This document shows, piece after piece, positions 1 to 10,797 of a DNA stretch of 64,000 nucleotides. Positions within the stretch are counted from its first letter, which is position 1. Every line of letters starts with the position of its first letter. Made by a program: the position numbers and the translations under genes. This DNA is from Isoetes taiwanensis (Eukaryota; Streptophyta; Lycopodiopsida; Isoetales; Isoetaceae): positions 7,772,323-7,836,322 of the forward strand of contig JAJEKV010000060.1 in the NCBI GenBank assembly GCA_021234155.1, read 5' to 3'. The notes beneath the pieces are model-generated. The model had not been told where the DNA came from. It saw only the letters and a list, made by a program, of their open reading frames with translations, and did not search any database.

Positions 1-890
1 ATCCTTGGGGATGCTAGTGGAAAAATGAAAAACAATTACTATGTATCTTTTCTACAGTTAATAAAAGTTGTGTACTACTTGAGTTCCATGATATATGATT
101 TTGTAATTTGAAGTTAAGGTGTGAGTTTATATTCCCGTGTGTGATTATATGTTAACGTCTATTCTAGTCTAAGGGCAACAAAGTTACTAAAAAAGTGAAT
201 TTAACAAAGTTACTAAAAAAGTGCAATATAAAATTTATCCCAAAATTAAGACATAATCCCAATTTAATTGAATGATGGTTGTCACATGGGCATTTTCTTT
301 TATATCTTCTGGAGTTCTTGATGTATCTGTTTCACAAGAATAAAGATGGAGGATTCAAGATTGGATCAGAGTTGGCATCATTAAGATGTACTTCATTTTT
401 TATTCAGGGCATTAGAGTTCCCCATTGATGGAACATCTTTTAACGTGGAGAATTTTACAATGTCCATGTAGAGCTCCAAATTAAGAAGCTCCTGCTGTTA
501 TCTCTTTCTTGGTATACTTGGACTACTACACTACCCCCATATCCTTTGAAGATGCTCTGATTTGGGAGATCTTCCTAAACACTGATTCCCATGAAGAGCC
601 TGTAAACTTCCAAGTTTCAGTAATCACCATTACAATTTCCGTCATCTACATTGATAAAACTCAAACATTGCACGGAAACAGCTGTTTCTGCTGCAAATTT
701 GAGACAATGGATTTTGTATGAGAAATGCTGGAGCGGGGGTCTATACAATACCAATACAGATCTGGAATAATGATGCAACTACAAGGCAACCATTGCAGAG
801 ATGGCAAGGGTTCCAAAGATCAAGAATAGGGGTTTCAGCAGAATTCTTACTCTGAACTAGAAGGCGGAGGCGGAGGTCTGTAATTACAAA
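1..890. other. No gene recognised (AT-rich)
   Basis: No reading frame resembles a known family and no element ends were found. Short frames here are not supported by codon bias or by a second copy. Confidence 0.5.
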
Positions 891-919
891 ATCTATCTAT
901 CTATCTATCTATCTATCTA
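891..919. repeat. (ATCT)n microsatellite
   Basis: About seven uninterrupted ATCT units are visible. Confidence 0.95.
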
Positions 920-1084
920 ATTTTTGCAACCGGGCCAAAATTACCAAAAGCAGGATCAAAACTAGAAACACACTGTGCCGCTGTTGCAAAGGATGAATCC
1001 GAGCTTTTCCAGACTGTAGAATTATCCGATGCTTTCAAATTAATGCCCCCATCGTCAGAAATTGCTGCATAAGCTGCTCCCTGC

Positions 1085-1190
1085 ATGTTAGTATTCCATT
1101 TTATGAAGGAAGCAACCAAGATCTGCAAATCCCCTGTACAATTAAGCAACATAGTAATTTTTGCCCTCAGATTTGCCGATATGTTTTGTG
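1085..1190 (+). pseudogene. Duplicated unidentified exon-like fragment, copy 1
   Basis: About 100 bp is nearly identical to 6188-6286. On the + strand both copies stay open and read a peptide containing EATKICKSP and VIFALRFADMF. The family is not recognised. In this copy the frame runs into a poly-A stretch and ends soon after, whereas the 6.2-kb copy continues for about 20 more codons. The two copies differ by a few substitutions, so this is an older duplication than the larger ones in the window. Confidence 0.4.
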
Positions 1191-1697
1191 CAAAAAAAAA
1201 CCTTAAATTGCCTTCACTCCTTGAGATCAGTAGAATTTAATATGAATATGTAGCATTATAACAGGGGTTTTTTTTTATGATTTTATACGCTTTTTGGCAT
1301 GGTTTTCATGTGATTTCACGGGCGTATTCACGTGGACGTACTAAACAGTATTTCTAGAGTGCACTCATTTGTTAGCCATTGATTTTAAAGAAGAGGAAAA
1401 ATCGTGTGGTTGTGGGGCTTTTATTGTTAATATTAGGTTTGTCAAATATTAGGTTAATATTAGGTTTGTGGTTTTCGAATAGGTATGTGTTAATGTCTAT
1501 ATGTGTTAATTTTTTTTATGGTCCATTAGATGATGGTATGATGTGTAGAATATGCCAGATCAAGGGCAAGGCATTTTACAGCTCACACCCCCGTATAGCA
1601 CAACGCTCCCCATACGCCGTACACAGGTATAAAAATACATCTGGGAATCAGAAATACAGTGCCATGAACCATTGGCAGGGAAGAGAATATTTTTGCA

Positions 1698-1748
1698 ATC
1701 AGTCGTAACCCCCGGCCGAAGTGCACAACTGCTACGCCACACCGCACT
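1698..1748 (-). repeat. Possible tRNA-derived SINE head
   Basis: On the minus strand the segment reads GTGGCGTAGCAGTTGTG, which resembles a Pol III A box, followed about 20 bp later by GGGTTACGACTG, a poor match to a B box. No tail was identified. It may be coincidence. Confidence 0.25.
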
Positions 1749-1802
1749 GAAAGCTGCACAATGTAGCAGACCTAAACCAAGGCAGACTATCCGCTAAGAC
1801 GA

Positions 1803-1885
1803 TATAACAGAAGCAAGAAGAAGGAAGAAGCAAGAAGAGGCAAGAAGAATCAGAAGCAAGAGGAATGAAGCAAGAAGCAGGAAGG
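1803..1885 (+). repeat. Purine-rich AGAAGC/AAGAAG minisatellite
   Basis: Imperfect repeats of AGAAGCAAGAAG give a long all-purine run on the + strand. It has no clear coding role. Confidence 0.7.
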
Positions 1886-1929
1886 AGCAACAATGAAAAT
1901 CAGAGGCAGACCCATTTGCGCACAGCCAA

Positions 1930-2331
1930 CTATTTTACAGCCAAAGGGATAAAACGAAAATGCTCTACATTTAATTTGTTAACCCCGGACTGTATGCCAG
2001 ACTGCACCTCCGTTGGCCATCTACAGCAATTACAGGCTCCAATCCCAAGCCAATGAAGATGCGCTTCAGAAACCCCAACAGGCTGTTGAAGGACCATGTC
2101 TACACCCCTCCAGCAAACCAAGGCAGCATAGCCCAGTCCAAACCCCTGCAATCCGGAAGAAAAGAGAAGAACCAAAAAAGGTGAGGCTGGGATTGCCAAG
2201 AACCCCCGTAGATGCCATCGCAGGCCTTGAGCTGAGGCAGGCCGCCCAGGTGCCTGCATGGCCTCCATCGCCTTCTCCATCCGTGGTCCGGCCGCCTCCA
2301 TCGGGCTGCTCTTAGCAGCCCCCGTGAACAA
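1930..2331 (-). other. GC-rich segment with overlapping open frames, product unknown
   Basis: This stretch is markedly more GC-rich than its surroundings and stays open for 100-130 codons on both strands (minus frame here; + frame 2013-2315). Neither translation matches a family I know. The + frame has a basic KKREEPKK segment and a Pro/Ser-rich end; the minus frame has a hydrophobic stretch near its middle. Openness on both strands is expected from high GC content, so coding capacity is doubtful. It may be part of a captured gene or a 5' leader. Confidence 0.2.
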
Positions 2332-2639
2332 AAAGCCCTGCTATTTTCGACCATGCAAGCGCATCATGCCATAACCTAAAAAAAAAAAACCTTCCCCATT
2401 TTTCGGGCAACCTACGCCAAGAATCATAGGAACGACAACTTTTGGCGACGTAATAGGTATGTGGTTAATATTAGGGTTTCGGATTTGGCTGTAGTTTGTT
2501 TCTGCACAAGAGCTGCGATCCGGTAGGTTTGTTTTGTTTGTTTGCTCGGATTTAGATCCGGTGGGAGATTTCTGATATTGGGCCAGGGTAGAAACGGGTT
2601 AGGGGTGTCCTTATCTTCGAGGGAGCTGGTACACACATG

Positions 2640-3031
2640 CGGCTGACATACTCAAAGAGATGGAAAATAGGGGGTTTGAACTGGATGCAGCAAGCAGTGG
2701 AGCTCTGATTTCAGCATGTGGAGAATCTGGAGTTGAAGTAAGTCCACTGATAAAGACAATAGAAAGAAGCAACTGGCAAATTTGCAGGGTAATATGTACT
2801 CTAATTTTGCCTCACTTGGTGGTTAGTCCTCATTCACCATTGTTAACTGAATATGTGGGTCTGCCTGAGCACGTTTTGCGGTTTTTCAAGCATTTATTGG
2901 ATTCCAAAGATACAGAAGCTAACCTCTCTTTCTATAATGCACTGATGGATGCCCTTTGGATAAGCAAGCCCAAACCAAGACTCAAGGAGGCCAGACTCAA
3001 GGAGGTTAGACTTTTTCGCTTCATCCAATAA
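2640..3031 (+). pseudogene. Pentatricopeptide-repeat-like protein fragment, C-terminal part
   Basis: The frame reads DILKEMENRGFELDAAS, the second-helix-to-first-helix register of a PPR motif, and then ALISACGESG. Later it reads VLRFFKHLLDSKD and SFYNALMDALW, which resembles the region before the C-terminal domain of long P-class (SMR-like) PPR proteins. A splice-donor-like GAAGTAAGT occurs at about 2735-2743, so an intron may be retained. The fragment lacks both ends and runs directly into an unrelated ArfGAP-like fragment at about 3012, with a short duplicated LKEARLKEVR at the junction. PPRs act in organelle RNA metabolism, but nothing this short is likely to be functional. Family call moderate, subfamily weak. 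Confidence 0.45.
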
Positions 3032-3930
3032 TTCTACAGTTGCCATGGCTACACCGTTTGATCCTTTCTCCACACCTAATCAGGCAGCAGCAACAGCTGC
3101 TACAACTGGCTGGGCTTCCTTCGACTCATCACGTGCAAAAGAACACCCTTTGGGACTCAAATTTCTCTAGGATATCCATCTGCACCTGTCGGAGCTCAAA
3201 GTGATTTCGCTTCGTTAAGTTACGTTCCTCCAGGCTTCAGTTGGTTTTGCATCCTTTATGGCACCAAATAGCATGGACCAGTGGAACGGTACTCTGGCTG
3301 CTGACTCCAAACGAGTTGCAGATAATAATTTTGCAGCCCTACAAACTGCAGCAGATAAGGTTCAAATATTCTCTTACATGATGTGTATGCGATTACTGTG
3401 ATGCAGTGAATCTAAATCTTTCCTGCATTATGTTGCAGTGGAACATTCTTTCTCATCAACAATGGAATCCGCCCAGTATTCCTCAAACACAAACATTACA
3501 ACCAACTTTACCAGAGTTGCAGAAGAGTATCCCAACATCTATCCCAGATGGTTCTAGGAAAGAACTCCCGGAGGTGTATTCAGAGCTGAGGCCTGCAATT
3601 TGAGACATTGTGTATCTGTGTAAGAATATAAATTACTTATTTAAACTAAGATTCACATGCCTGTAATGTGTAGGATTTGTTTGTAATTCCTCCGCAGTCT
3701 TTTGGTTACATGGCTTTGGCTCCTCCAAACTATGGAATATCATATGTGATCCCGCAGCAGCCAACAATGGTTTGTATACCACATCCAATCTATAGAAGCT
3801 CGCTTGTTTTATTATTATTCTTTTAAACGATCAACGGTACAATTTTTCTTTTTCAGGTTATGAACCCCCCATATAATCAGGCGTCAAAATCAAGAAATCC
3901 ATTTGACCTTCCAGGGGAGGCATGATATTG
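3012..3930 (+). pseudogene. AGD14-type ArfGAP C-terminal region, intron-containing fragment
   Basis: Several exon-like blocks match the low-complexity C-terminal region of plant AGD14/ZIGA-type Arf GTPase-activating proteins. Block 1 (about 3012-3355) reads MATPFDPFSTPNQ and GWASFDSS and later WNGTLAADSKRVADNNFAAL. Block 2 (about 3438-3603) reads QQWNPPSIPQTQ and DGSRKELPE. Block 3 (about 3700-3770) reads YMALAPPNYG. Block 4 (about 3857-3925) reads MVMNPPYNQ and KSRNPFDLPGEA. Intron-like AT-rich gaps with donor- and acceptor-like ends separate the blocks, so this is a genomic copy and not a retrocopy. The catalytic zinc-finger ArfGAP domain is absent. Frames shift within block 1 and block 2 ends in a stop. 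Known family members act in vesicle trafficking; this copy is a pseudogene fragment. Confidence 0.6.
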
Positions 3931-3936
3931 CTGTGA

Positions 3937-4222
3937 AGCATTTGATCTCTTTAAAGTAATGAATGCGAAAGCAAATGAAATAACATTTATTGCCATTCTT
4001 TGTGCTTGTACTCAGATGGCAGCCCTTGAAAAATGGAGAGAAGCTCATGCGGATATTTTAGAAGCTGGATATGAAAGTGATGTTTTTCTTGGAAGTACAA
4101 TTGTTGATATGTATGTGCCAGAAGAAGTATTTAGGAAGCTTCCAAAACGAGTCTTAGTACTATGGAATGCACTGATAGCAGCCTTTGCCCAACATCGACA
4201 GGGGAAGGATGCCCATGTATGA
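3937..4222 (+). pseudogene. PLS-type pentatricopeptide-repeat fragment
   Basis: An open frame of about 90 codons reads AFDLFKVMNAKANEITF, AILCACTQMAALEKWREAHA, SDVFLGSTIVDMY and VLWNALIAAFAQHRQGKDA. This is the classic register of P, L and S repeats of plant organelle RNA-editing PPR proteins. The S repeat that should follow DMY is shortened: MYVPEEVFRKLPKR lacks the expected linker, so about 12 residues are deleted. The fragment begins abruptly after the AGD14-like piece and has neither transit peptide nor E/DYW domain. The wording of the repeats resembles PPRs of seed-free plants, a weak taxonomic hint. Confidence 0.7.
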
Positions 4223-4401
4223 CAAGTTCGTTGCATTTCGTTTGTAAGAACATTTGTTTTAAAATACATGGTAACTTATAGGTGTTGGAAGATTTTTTCT
4301 TCTTAATTTATAAACTAGGCACTAAAATCTGTGCAGCATATAGTTTTTATGTATGATGCATTGATGGCCAATAATTATGTAAGTCATTTCTTGATTTGCA
4401 G

Positions 4402-4607
4402 AATGACATCCGAAGACAGGCTCAAACAACGAGCCTCATTAACCATCCCAATGTTGTAAAGTCGTATTGTTCATTTGTTGTAGACTGTAACCTTTGGATG
4501 GTTATTGCCACATTTTTAAAAGAATCTTTAAAAGCTTTGGAGTACCTTCATCGACATGGACATATTCATCGTGATGTTAAGGTGATCCATTGTGATGCAA
4601 GGAATTG
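4402..4607 (+). pseudogene. STE20/SPS1-like (germinal-centre type) protein kinase fragment
   Basis: The frame reads NDIRRQAQTTSLINHPNVVK, the alpha-C region of plant BLUS1-like STE20 kinases, and then CSFVVDCNLWMV. It passes straight to ATFLKESLKALEYLHRHGHI and HRDVK, the start of the catalytic loop. About 24 residues normally found between these blocks (hinge and alpha-D) are missing, and the frame leaves the kinase at HRDVK before the DFG motif. The N-lobe glycine loop and activation segment are absent. It starts just after a TTGCAG acceptor-like site at 4396-4401. It cannot be a functional kinase. Confidence 0.75.
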
Positions 4608-4763
4608 AGATTACAAAATGTACTCATAGTTGTTTGCAATGGAAATAATTTGTTTGTCTTGATGTTATTATGCTTTTTAATAATTAATATTTAGGCCCAT
4701 AAAGTTTCCTGGGCCCGAAGGGCCCAAAATTTTTTTTAATATAACAATCAACACACAACTACC

Positions 4764-5148
4764 ATTGACATTATCAACACAAACCATTGCATTTAACACA
4801 TTTAAATTAAAATCCCCCTTAAACCCCCTTTGGTTTGGGTGCATATTCACACGGGGGGTTACTCCGGGCAACGAGAGCTGTCGGATAGGCATATTTGCCC
4901 TTTATTCCTAGATCTGGACCGTACATAGCGATCCTCGTTTGTGGGGTATGCATGTACAAGTTTTTGTATACTGTATATTGAAATTTGCAAAATACTATAA
5001 GGTTTGAAAGAATGTACTTAATGGTGTTAATTTTGTACATGTATTGTAAATATATTTTTGAGGCTCTCGCTGCCCTACGTAAAGGGGGTTTAAGGGGGAT
5101 TTTAATTTAAATGTGTTAAATGCAATGGTTTGTGTTGATAATGTCAAT
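4764..5148. mobile_element. Foldback/MITE-like element with 68-bp perfect inverted repeats
   Basis: The arms 4764-4831 and 5081-5148 are exact reverse complements over 68 bp, starting ATTGACATTATCAACACAAA and ending CTTAAACCCCCTTT on the inner side. The 249-bp interior has no convincing gene. No clear target duplication flanks it, and the ends do not match the hAT, CACTA or Mutator starts I know. The perfect arms indicate recent origin or gene conversion between them. Confidence 0.75.
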
Positions 5149-5209
5149 CGACAACATAACTAGCAGAAAATATAACTATGTTATTCATGCATGCAACAAA
5201 ACCCTACAA

Positions 5210-5990
5210 CTGTTACCTTTGTGGACAATTTGCTCTATCAGCTGTAGACACAATGTTTAGCAGTTGCTCTTGTTCATGCTCACTAAGAAGGCTGGTGAAT
5301 GTATCATAATTAACCAGATCCTGCCATAACAATGGAATTATTAAGCCCGGAAATTACACGCTACTTATCTACAGCATAGTCAAAGGACTCCAAACCTACT
5401 TTCATCTCCACAAAGGGAAGAGGAGAGCGGAAATTTTGAAGAACATCTTGATGTTTGTAAGGGAAGTTCTCACTGGAAATTAGAAGTGTGACATCCACAA
5501 GAGACATTGTTTAGATTATTTGGAACCAAAAATTGAAAAGGAAAACCAAGGTAAGTGAACTAACAGTGGCATATTCTTAGCATTTGCTTTGTCAAAAGGC
5601 ATCCCACCAGCTTCTGGGTGCTTCATAACTTGCTTTGTTTTTTCCTTTCCTCGTGATGACATGCGCCGGACTCCATACGCTTCATACTCTTTATTATCAA
5701 AATGATGTGAAGTTGCTTCTGACTCTGGTTCCAGGACTACCAGTTGCCTGATCAAGACACTTCCCAGGCTAATCTCTACTGCCATTAGTGGAGGCTTACA
5801 ATCCATAAGTAGACCATCACTAGATGGACATGTCACAGATGAGACCTCTGGCTCTTCAAATGCTAACCGATTTCGTGTTATTTTTTCTGATGAAGCACGA
5901 GCCCTGAACATAGATGTGCGTTTGCGAGAAGGAACAAGTGTCTCCATGAAGGGCGCAGACATCCATCCGTGTTGCAAAGCCTGTAACGCA
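5210..5990 (-). pseudogene. GATA26/27-type transcription factor fragment (DEUBAD region)
   Basis: On the minus strand an open stretch of about 155 codons (about 5980-5516) reads METLVPSRKRTSMFRARAS, then LMAVEISLGSVLIRQ and ESEATSHHFDNKEYEAYG. This matches the segment of plant GATA26/GATA27-like proteins that follows the zinc finger (consensus VPSKKR and VSVEIGHGSVLIR, from memory of the family). Downstream exon-like blocks read DVLQNFRSPLPFVEMKVG (about 5450-5395) and LVNYDTFTSLLSEHEQEQLL (about 5322-5255), the start of the DEUBAD domain. The GATA zinc finger itself is not present, so DNA binding is lost. Introns appear retained. It lies antisense to the neighbouring fragments. Confidence 0.6.
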
Positions 5991-6059
5991 TTTGAATGAA
6001 AACATTTTTTGATCAAACAATTCAAACCAAATTTGAGCTAAATACGAGTGAGGTCTTCA

Positions 6060-6340
6060 AGGGTTACACACCATCTTGGCAAGAACAAGCGGCTGTAGTG
6101 CCGGAACTAAAGCTTGAAAAATGTATGAGCATACTTGAAGTTGGCAAAGGCAAGGAGGCAAGAATCGTGCAAATGGGAATACAGTTAGTATTCCATTTTA
6201 TGACGGAAGCAACCAAGATCTGCAAATCCCCTGTAGAATTAAGCAACAGAGTAATTTTTGCCCTCAGATTTGCCGATATGTTTACCCAAGGTGAAGACCA
6301 TGTAACCCTCGCAGTCTCGCCGCTATCATCCTCGATCTGA
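6060..6340 (+). pseudogene. Unidentified open fragment, copy 2 of the 1.1-kb fragment
   Basis: An open frame of roughly 95 codons reads VFKGYTPSWQEQAAVVPELK and MSILEVGKGKEARIVQMG, then the segment shared with 1085-1188 (EATKICKSPVELSNRVIFAL) and ends in LAVSPLSSSI. The minus strand is also open for about 100 codons over the same span. No family is recognised. The shared block has fewer disabling changes here than in the 1.1-kb copy. Confidence 0.35.
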
Positions 6341-6744
6341 ATCCAATCATTTCCTACATTTGCTACCAAGCTCCTTTTTGGCCATCAGTTGTTTCGATCC
6401 AGTTTGCATTGCTCTGTTTTGAATCCAAAATTGCACCAATTTTGCCGCTTTCAAGTATTATAGCATTGAACTTTGAAGTATTACAGCATTGAACTGTAAA
6501 ACCAGAAAGCCCACTGCTATCAAAGCTCTGATTAAGCCTGCGACTGCCATAGCTGCGGAAGCAAGAAGTACCGGTTAGCCGGTTTCCCTAGGGGCTGACA
6601 AACAACGTAATTGACCGCTAATTTACAGCCCATAATGAGTTTGAAGCAGTTATTGACATATTCTGGGTATATACTGGTATATACCTAGAATGTGCCACAA
6701 ACCCACATAAACAAGGGTTTGCCCCCCTAGGGGCAACCCAAAAA

Positions 6745-7620
6745 GACAAGGTGTTGTGCACGAGGGGTTGCCCTCCGGTGGCCCCAAGAGCGTGTTTTCG
6801 TGGGTTCTGTTTCGTTCTTTTGTGTTGGGTCTTGTTTCTTTTGTGTGGAGTCGTGTAAATGCTATGAATGCAGGCTGTCGTTTTCTTAGCCCAAGAAGGA
6901 GCTCATTGTTAATTCATTGGTCAGACTATACCAAATACTCCTCAACGTGAGATGGATGTGTCTAGTAACCTGTGTTCACCGGCGCGTATTACACAATGTC
7001 CAATTCAACTAGGAAATTACAATTTCACAACACAAGGCCAATAGGAACACTATGGTGGCATGCACATATAGCATGGTTCAGAGCAACAATCCATGGGGAA
7101 TCAATCCATCCTAGTGAAGAGATTGGTTTGCCTTTTACAAAGCCTGATAAGGAAGTTGTACCTTGTATAAAATAAAATAGTATGCGCCAACTTTGTGTCT
7201 CAAGAAGCTTACATTAGTTGTAATTACTGCATTCTACTCAGGGTCTATTCGCACCCCCCATTAAGTTAGTTTAAGTAATAAAAAATTTAACTAGCAAGTT
7301 AAACTTAACAACATCAACAAACTCTATAAAAAACTTTCAATGGCCGCCATAACTCTTTGCTCTTTGCCATGTAGATCATTTAGACTATCCTTATTTTCAC
7401 TTGAAATCTTCTTTGCTAAAAAAGAAGCACTGCGAACACCATAATATGCTAACATCATATCCGTCCAATAAAGCTTTTGGAATAGTGATATAATAGTTAT
7501 CTGTGAGATGATAGTCAACCAGAGCTTGGAATGTGTGGCAATATAACCTAGAAATGCCCATCGTCATGTATGCAAATTGAATATCACACCGCAAAGACGA
7601 AAATATGCTTCTCCTTGCTC
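6745..7620 (+). repeat. Segmental repeat A, copy 1 (laccase-bearing)
   Basis: This stretch recurs at about 34770-35835 and 49895-50980. The shared sequence begins at AAAAAGACAAGGTG and includes the laccase fragment. Copy 1 lacks the palindrome array inserted in the other two copies at the position equivalent to 7017, and lacks the LINE fragment inserted at the position equivalent to 7630. It therefore represents the pre-insertion state. Confidence 0.85.
6994..7175 (+). pseudogene. Laccase (multicopper oxidase) fragment
   Basis: About 55 codons read TRPIGTLWWHAHIAWFRATI and EEIGLPFTKPDKEVVP. This corresponds to the first cupredoxin domain of plant laccases, including a His-X-His copper ligand pair (HAH) in the WWHAHI motif, followed by the Pro-X-Lys-Pro stretch. 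Laccases are secreted oxidases that act on monolignols. Only this single exon-sized piece is present: no signal peptide and none of the other copper sites. Two more copies lie at about 35000-35360 and 50130-50500, both split by an insertion. Confidence 0.8.
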
Positions 7621-7910
7621 GAGCGCATGCATGTTATCAACTTTAGATTCGTATGAATGTTGATTTGATTTGGATTTCTAACCGATTTTACTTCCTCACT
7701 CTGAAACTGAACGAGGGAAGTAAGTCTAGATACTATCTCAAACTTCTGAATGCAAGCATAGACATTTAGATATATAAAAGAAACACGTAAATAGGACAAA
7801 GAAATCCACCTTATTAAAATTGTAAACAATGTCAAATTCGCAAACGTTTTTGAAAATTCGGTCCAGAGACTCCACAAACACTTTGTCGACAAAAGTCATA
7901 GTTAAAATGA

Positions 7911-8890
7911 TGCTACAGTTTGCTTAGGCATGTTAAGTTTCACCTTGTATTAAATCAAGAATTCCAAGTTCGCTCTTAGAGCCGCACTTACAAATACAAA
8001 ATAGAGTGTTGCAAAAGGGTTATAAACTAGTTTCCTGCCTTGTCATAATAATACTAGCAATTTTGCCATTTACAATCACTAAAATTTAAAAGTTCATGTT
8101 CTCAATGCTGCCTGTTGTAAACGCCCAAGTGTCTAGGTTACACTCACATATAGTGTGTATAATTAGAGCAATGGCACATCTGTCTGTATGTACTTATAGA
8201 ATATTCAATTTATATTTTCTGACTTATTACATCTGAAAATCGCTCTGCACCAACCAACCAATTAAACAGGCTCGAACAGTTCCTCAATATCTTCGCATTC
8301 TTCTTGGCATATGCCTAGCTTGAGATAGCACTACAGGAAAAATCCATTGGCCTATCTCAGCAATGAAGGAAGACATGACAATGAAAAAACAATTATCCTT
8401 GGCATTAAGTGTATGGCTCTTGGACGTCTTTGCTAAGCTTTGAGGAAGTGCAAAATCTGATTAGTTTTACAAGGATTCTTGGTGTTCTTGCTATAGTTTG
8501 CTTAGGCATGTTAAGTTTCACCTTGAATTAAATCGAGAATTCCAAGTTCGCTCTTAGAGCCGTCACTTACAAATACAAAATAGAGTGTTGCAAAAGGCTT
8601 CTAAACTAGTTTCCTACCTTGCGATGTAACTTTACAATTGTTAGAGTTTAAAAGTTCATGTTCAGATAAATACTTACAGGACCAAAAATGTTATTAGCTT
8701 CCACAAGACTGTGAAAGCTTTTTGCTCTGTTGAATAACACTACATGACCAAAAAACACTTATCAGGCTTCTTCATATCCTATTTCAGTTCTTTTTTAAAA
8801 TAGAAGGTTTGCAAACTAGCATTGGCAAGTTTTCAATGCTGCCTGCTGTAAATGCCCAAGTGTCTAGGTTACATTCACATATAGTGTGTA
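7911..8890. repeat. Direct repeat flanking LINE remnant
   Basis: 7911-8036 (starting AGTTTGCTTAGGCATGTTAA) recurs at 8496-8622, and 8102-8160 (CAATGCTGCCTGTTGTAAAC onward) recurs at 8835-8890. The second pair belongs to the end of the LINE remnant, so a segment including part of the LINE was duplicated and then diverged by indels. No gene was recognised between 7640 and 8780. Confidence 0.7.
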
Positions 8891-9425
8891 TCAGTACAAT
8901 GCCCCAATAACCTGCCCAGTCTTCTAGATTCTTATACCATCCCACATGGGATTGGATCATAGATTCTTGCAAGGCTTGTCTCGGCAATCTGTGTTCTTCT
9001 AATTTGTGTATTCTACCAAAATACTCCAATGTTTGGCAAAGGGCTTCCACTTCAAGTGGATACATACGTGTTTCTGCAAGCAGCATCTCATATGGGGTCT
9101 GAGTTTTAACTCCCAATTCTTCAAGCAAGAAGCGCTTTTGAACCTTTTCTACTTCATTCCACTTTGATCGTGCAAGACCAGGACCCCAGACCATGCAACC
9201 ATACAGTACCACTGCTTGAAACGAAGCCAACTCCAGATATGGTTATGTCTGCAATAATTGAGCACATGATATAGTGCCCTTAGTCCCCCCGATATTCTCT
9301 TGCAGACTCGGCATTCCATTTATAGTTATTTGTCAACTCTATGCCCAAATACTTGTATGATTTTACCTGTTCCAAAATCTCTCCATCAAATTCCATATCC
9401 GCTTTTTTGGCGAGTCCAAAATTAT
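8784..9425 (-). pseudogene. LINE reverse transcriptase fragment (palm end and thumb)
   Basis: On the minus strand, reading from 9425, the translation gives KKADMEFDGEILEQVKSYKY and LGIELTNNYKWNAES, the post-YADD region of plant LINE reverse transcriptases. A frame break follows, then VLYGCMVWGPGLARSKWNEV, EKVQKRFLLEELGVKTQTPY and RMYPLEVEALCQTLEYFGRI. The same word order is found in the fuller LINE at 55.0-55.6 kb, which confirms the assignment. The catalytic YADD itself is not included and no EN domain is present. It is a dead fragment; its upstream edge is also at the edge of the 43.3-kb duplicate. Confidence 0.8.
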
Positions 9426-9834
9426 ATAGCAAGGAAGTATCCCAACAATCTTGCCAAGTATTTATTGTGGCGATTCTTATTCTTGTTCAATATATAAAGA
9501 ATAACCCAAAGTGTTTATATCATAGCAATACATAATGTGCTATGTATCATCATGGAACTCTATACATGCAATATCTAGCATAATAACATGGGGTTCCTTT
9601 TGTATTTTTTTTGTGCTTTTACATATGGTTTTGCTATGATTTCATCACGTGTGAGATTGGATGTACTAATTCGTACATCTAGATTGCACACACGGTTGCA
9701 TTAATTTTGGACTAATTTTATTGACCTTTCCCAATGGTTTAAGACCCTTTTTATTTTAACCTTCAAATCGTTTGTAGGACCTCGAGAGTTCTTCTTTAGG
9801 GTTGGATTCTGAAGCTCTACTTTAGGGTTCAATT

Positions 9835-10068
9835 TTGGTTTGTCTGGAAATTATGGCTATGGCTTGCGAAGAGCTCCATGGCAATGGAGTGGACATTTTA
9901 GGGACTGTAGTCCTTTTGCTTAGCGATGGCTTGCAGGAGCTCCATGGTAGTTTCATATGGCAGGGGTATTGCGGCATGGTCTCTACAAGGAAACTATGGA
10001 GGGATTGGGAGGCTTGTAGACGAAAGCATCCGGTTGCTTTTCATCAATATGACATCTGCCTTTCCTGA
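9835..10068 (+). CDS. Unidentified small open frame conserved in both B copies
   Basis: A 77-codon frame begins MVCLEIMAMACEELHGNG and ends FHQYDICLS. It is intact in the duplicate at 43824-44057 with two amino-acid differences. Since the duplication is very young, conservation says little about function. No domain or signal peptide is evident. A splice-donor-like ATGGTAAGT follows at about 10144-10152, so this could be a 5' exon of a captured gene whose next exon-like piece is at 10670-10795. Confidence 0.2.
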   Translation: MVCLEIMAMACEELHGNGVDILGTVVLLLSDGLQELHGSFIWQGYCGMVSTRKLWRDWEACRRKHPVAFHQYDICLS

Positions 10069-10669
10069 GAATAATTGCTGGGATCGATTTCCATGGAGCT
10101 AAGAATTATGTAGTCATCTTAAGACAACATTTGGACTTATCAAATGGTAAGTCCTTTTTCATCACATTTCAGTATTTCATCCAAAGTTCCAGGGCTCCGA
10201 ATTTGCTAAAAGGATGCAATACAAACAGATTCAGAGAGCATTCCTCTATCTAAACAAGACTACGAATTTGCATCTGTTTAAAGGCTCATTGTTGACAGCC
10301 AAAGGAGTAGAATTATGCTAAAATTGAGAAACAGTATTTTGCAACTCCAGTTATTATGTTGCACATTGAGCTACCCAAAAAGAATGCCTTGTGCACAGTA
10401 GTTTAACTGCATATTCTTTCCAGCCCCTATCGAGAAAATAGTTGCACCAAATACAATATCATTGATTCAATGCTTCAAATGCTTCAAATGCTTCAAAACC
10501 AGTCTGCTGTGAAAAAAAGTGGTAGGCACTCTTTGAAAATGTTGTGAAACCTTTGAGGATATAGTAGGCACTCTTGGAACAAGAAGCAATAATTGGGAAG
10601 CTACTTCTGGGCAAAATAAGGCAGAATTTGGATATGGCCAAGTAAAAAGTTGCTTTTGCTACCATTTTG

Positions 10670-10797
10670 AGTCAGCAAAGTGCTCTCATAGATGCAGATA
10701 TGGTATGCAATTTTTGGTATCCAGAGGTCATGGCCATCTGACCTGGAAGCATTTCCAGATGTTGTTTTCGATGGGACAAAAATATTCATAGATGAGG
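10670..10797 (+). pseudogene. Exon-like piece, family unknown
   Basis: The + strand reads QSALIDADMVCNFWYPEVMA followed by DLEAFPDVVFDGTKIFIDEV, and a GAGGTACGC donor-like site. The duplicate at 44660-44790 carries extra bases that keep the two halves in one frame, so copy 1 has lost about 5 bp here. I do not recognise the family. Confidence 0.3.

Noticed and set aside
4700-4735. GGGCCCGAAGGGCCC hairpin as a Helitron 3' end
   Set aside because: No CTRR tetranucleotide lies at the required distance on either side.
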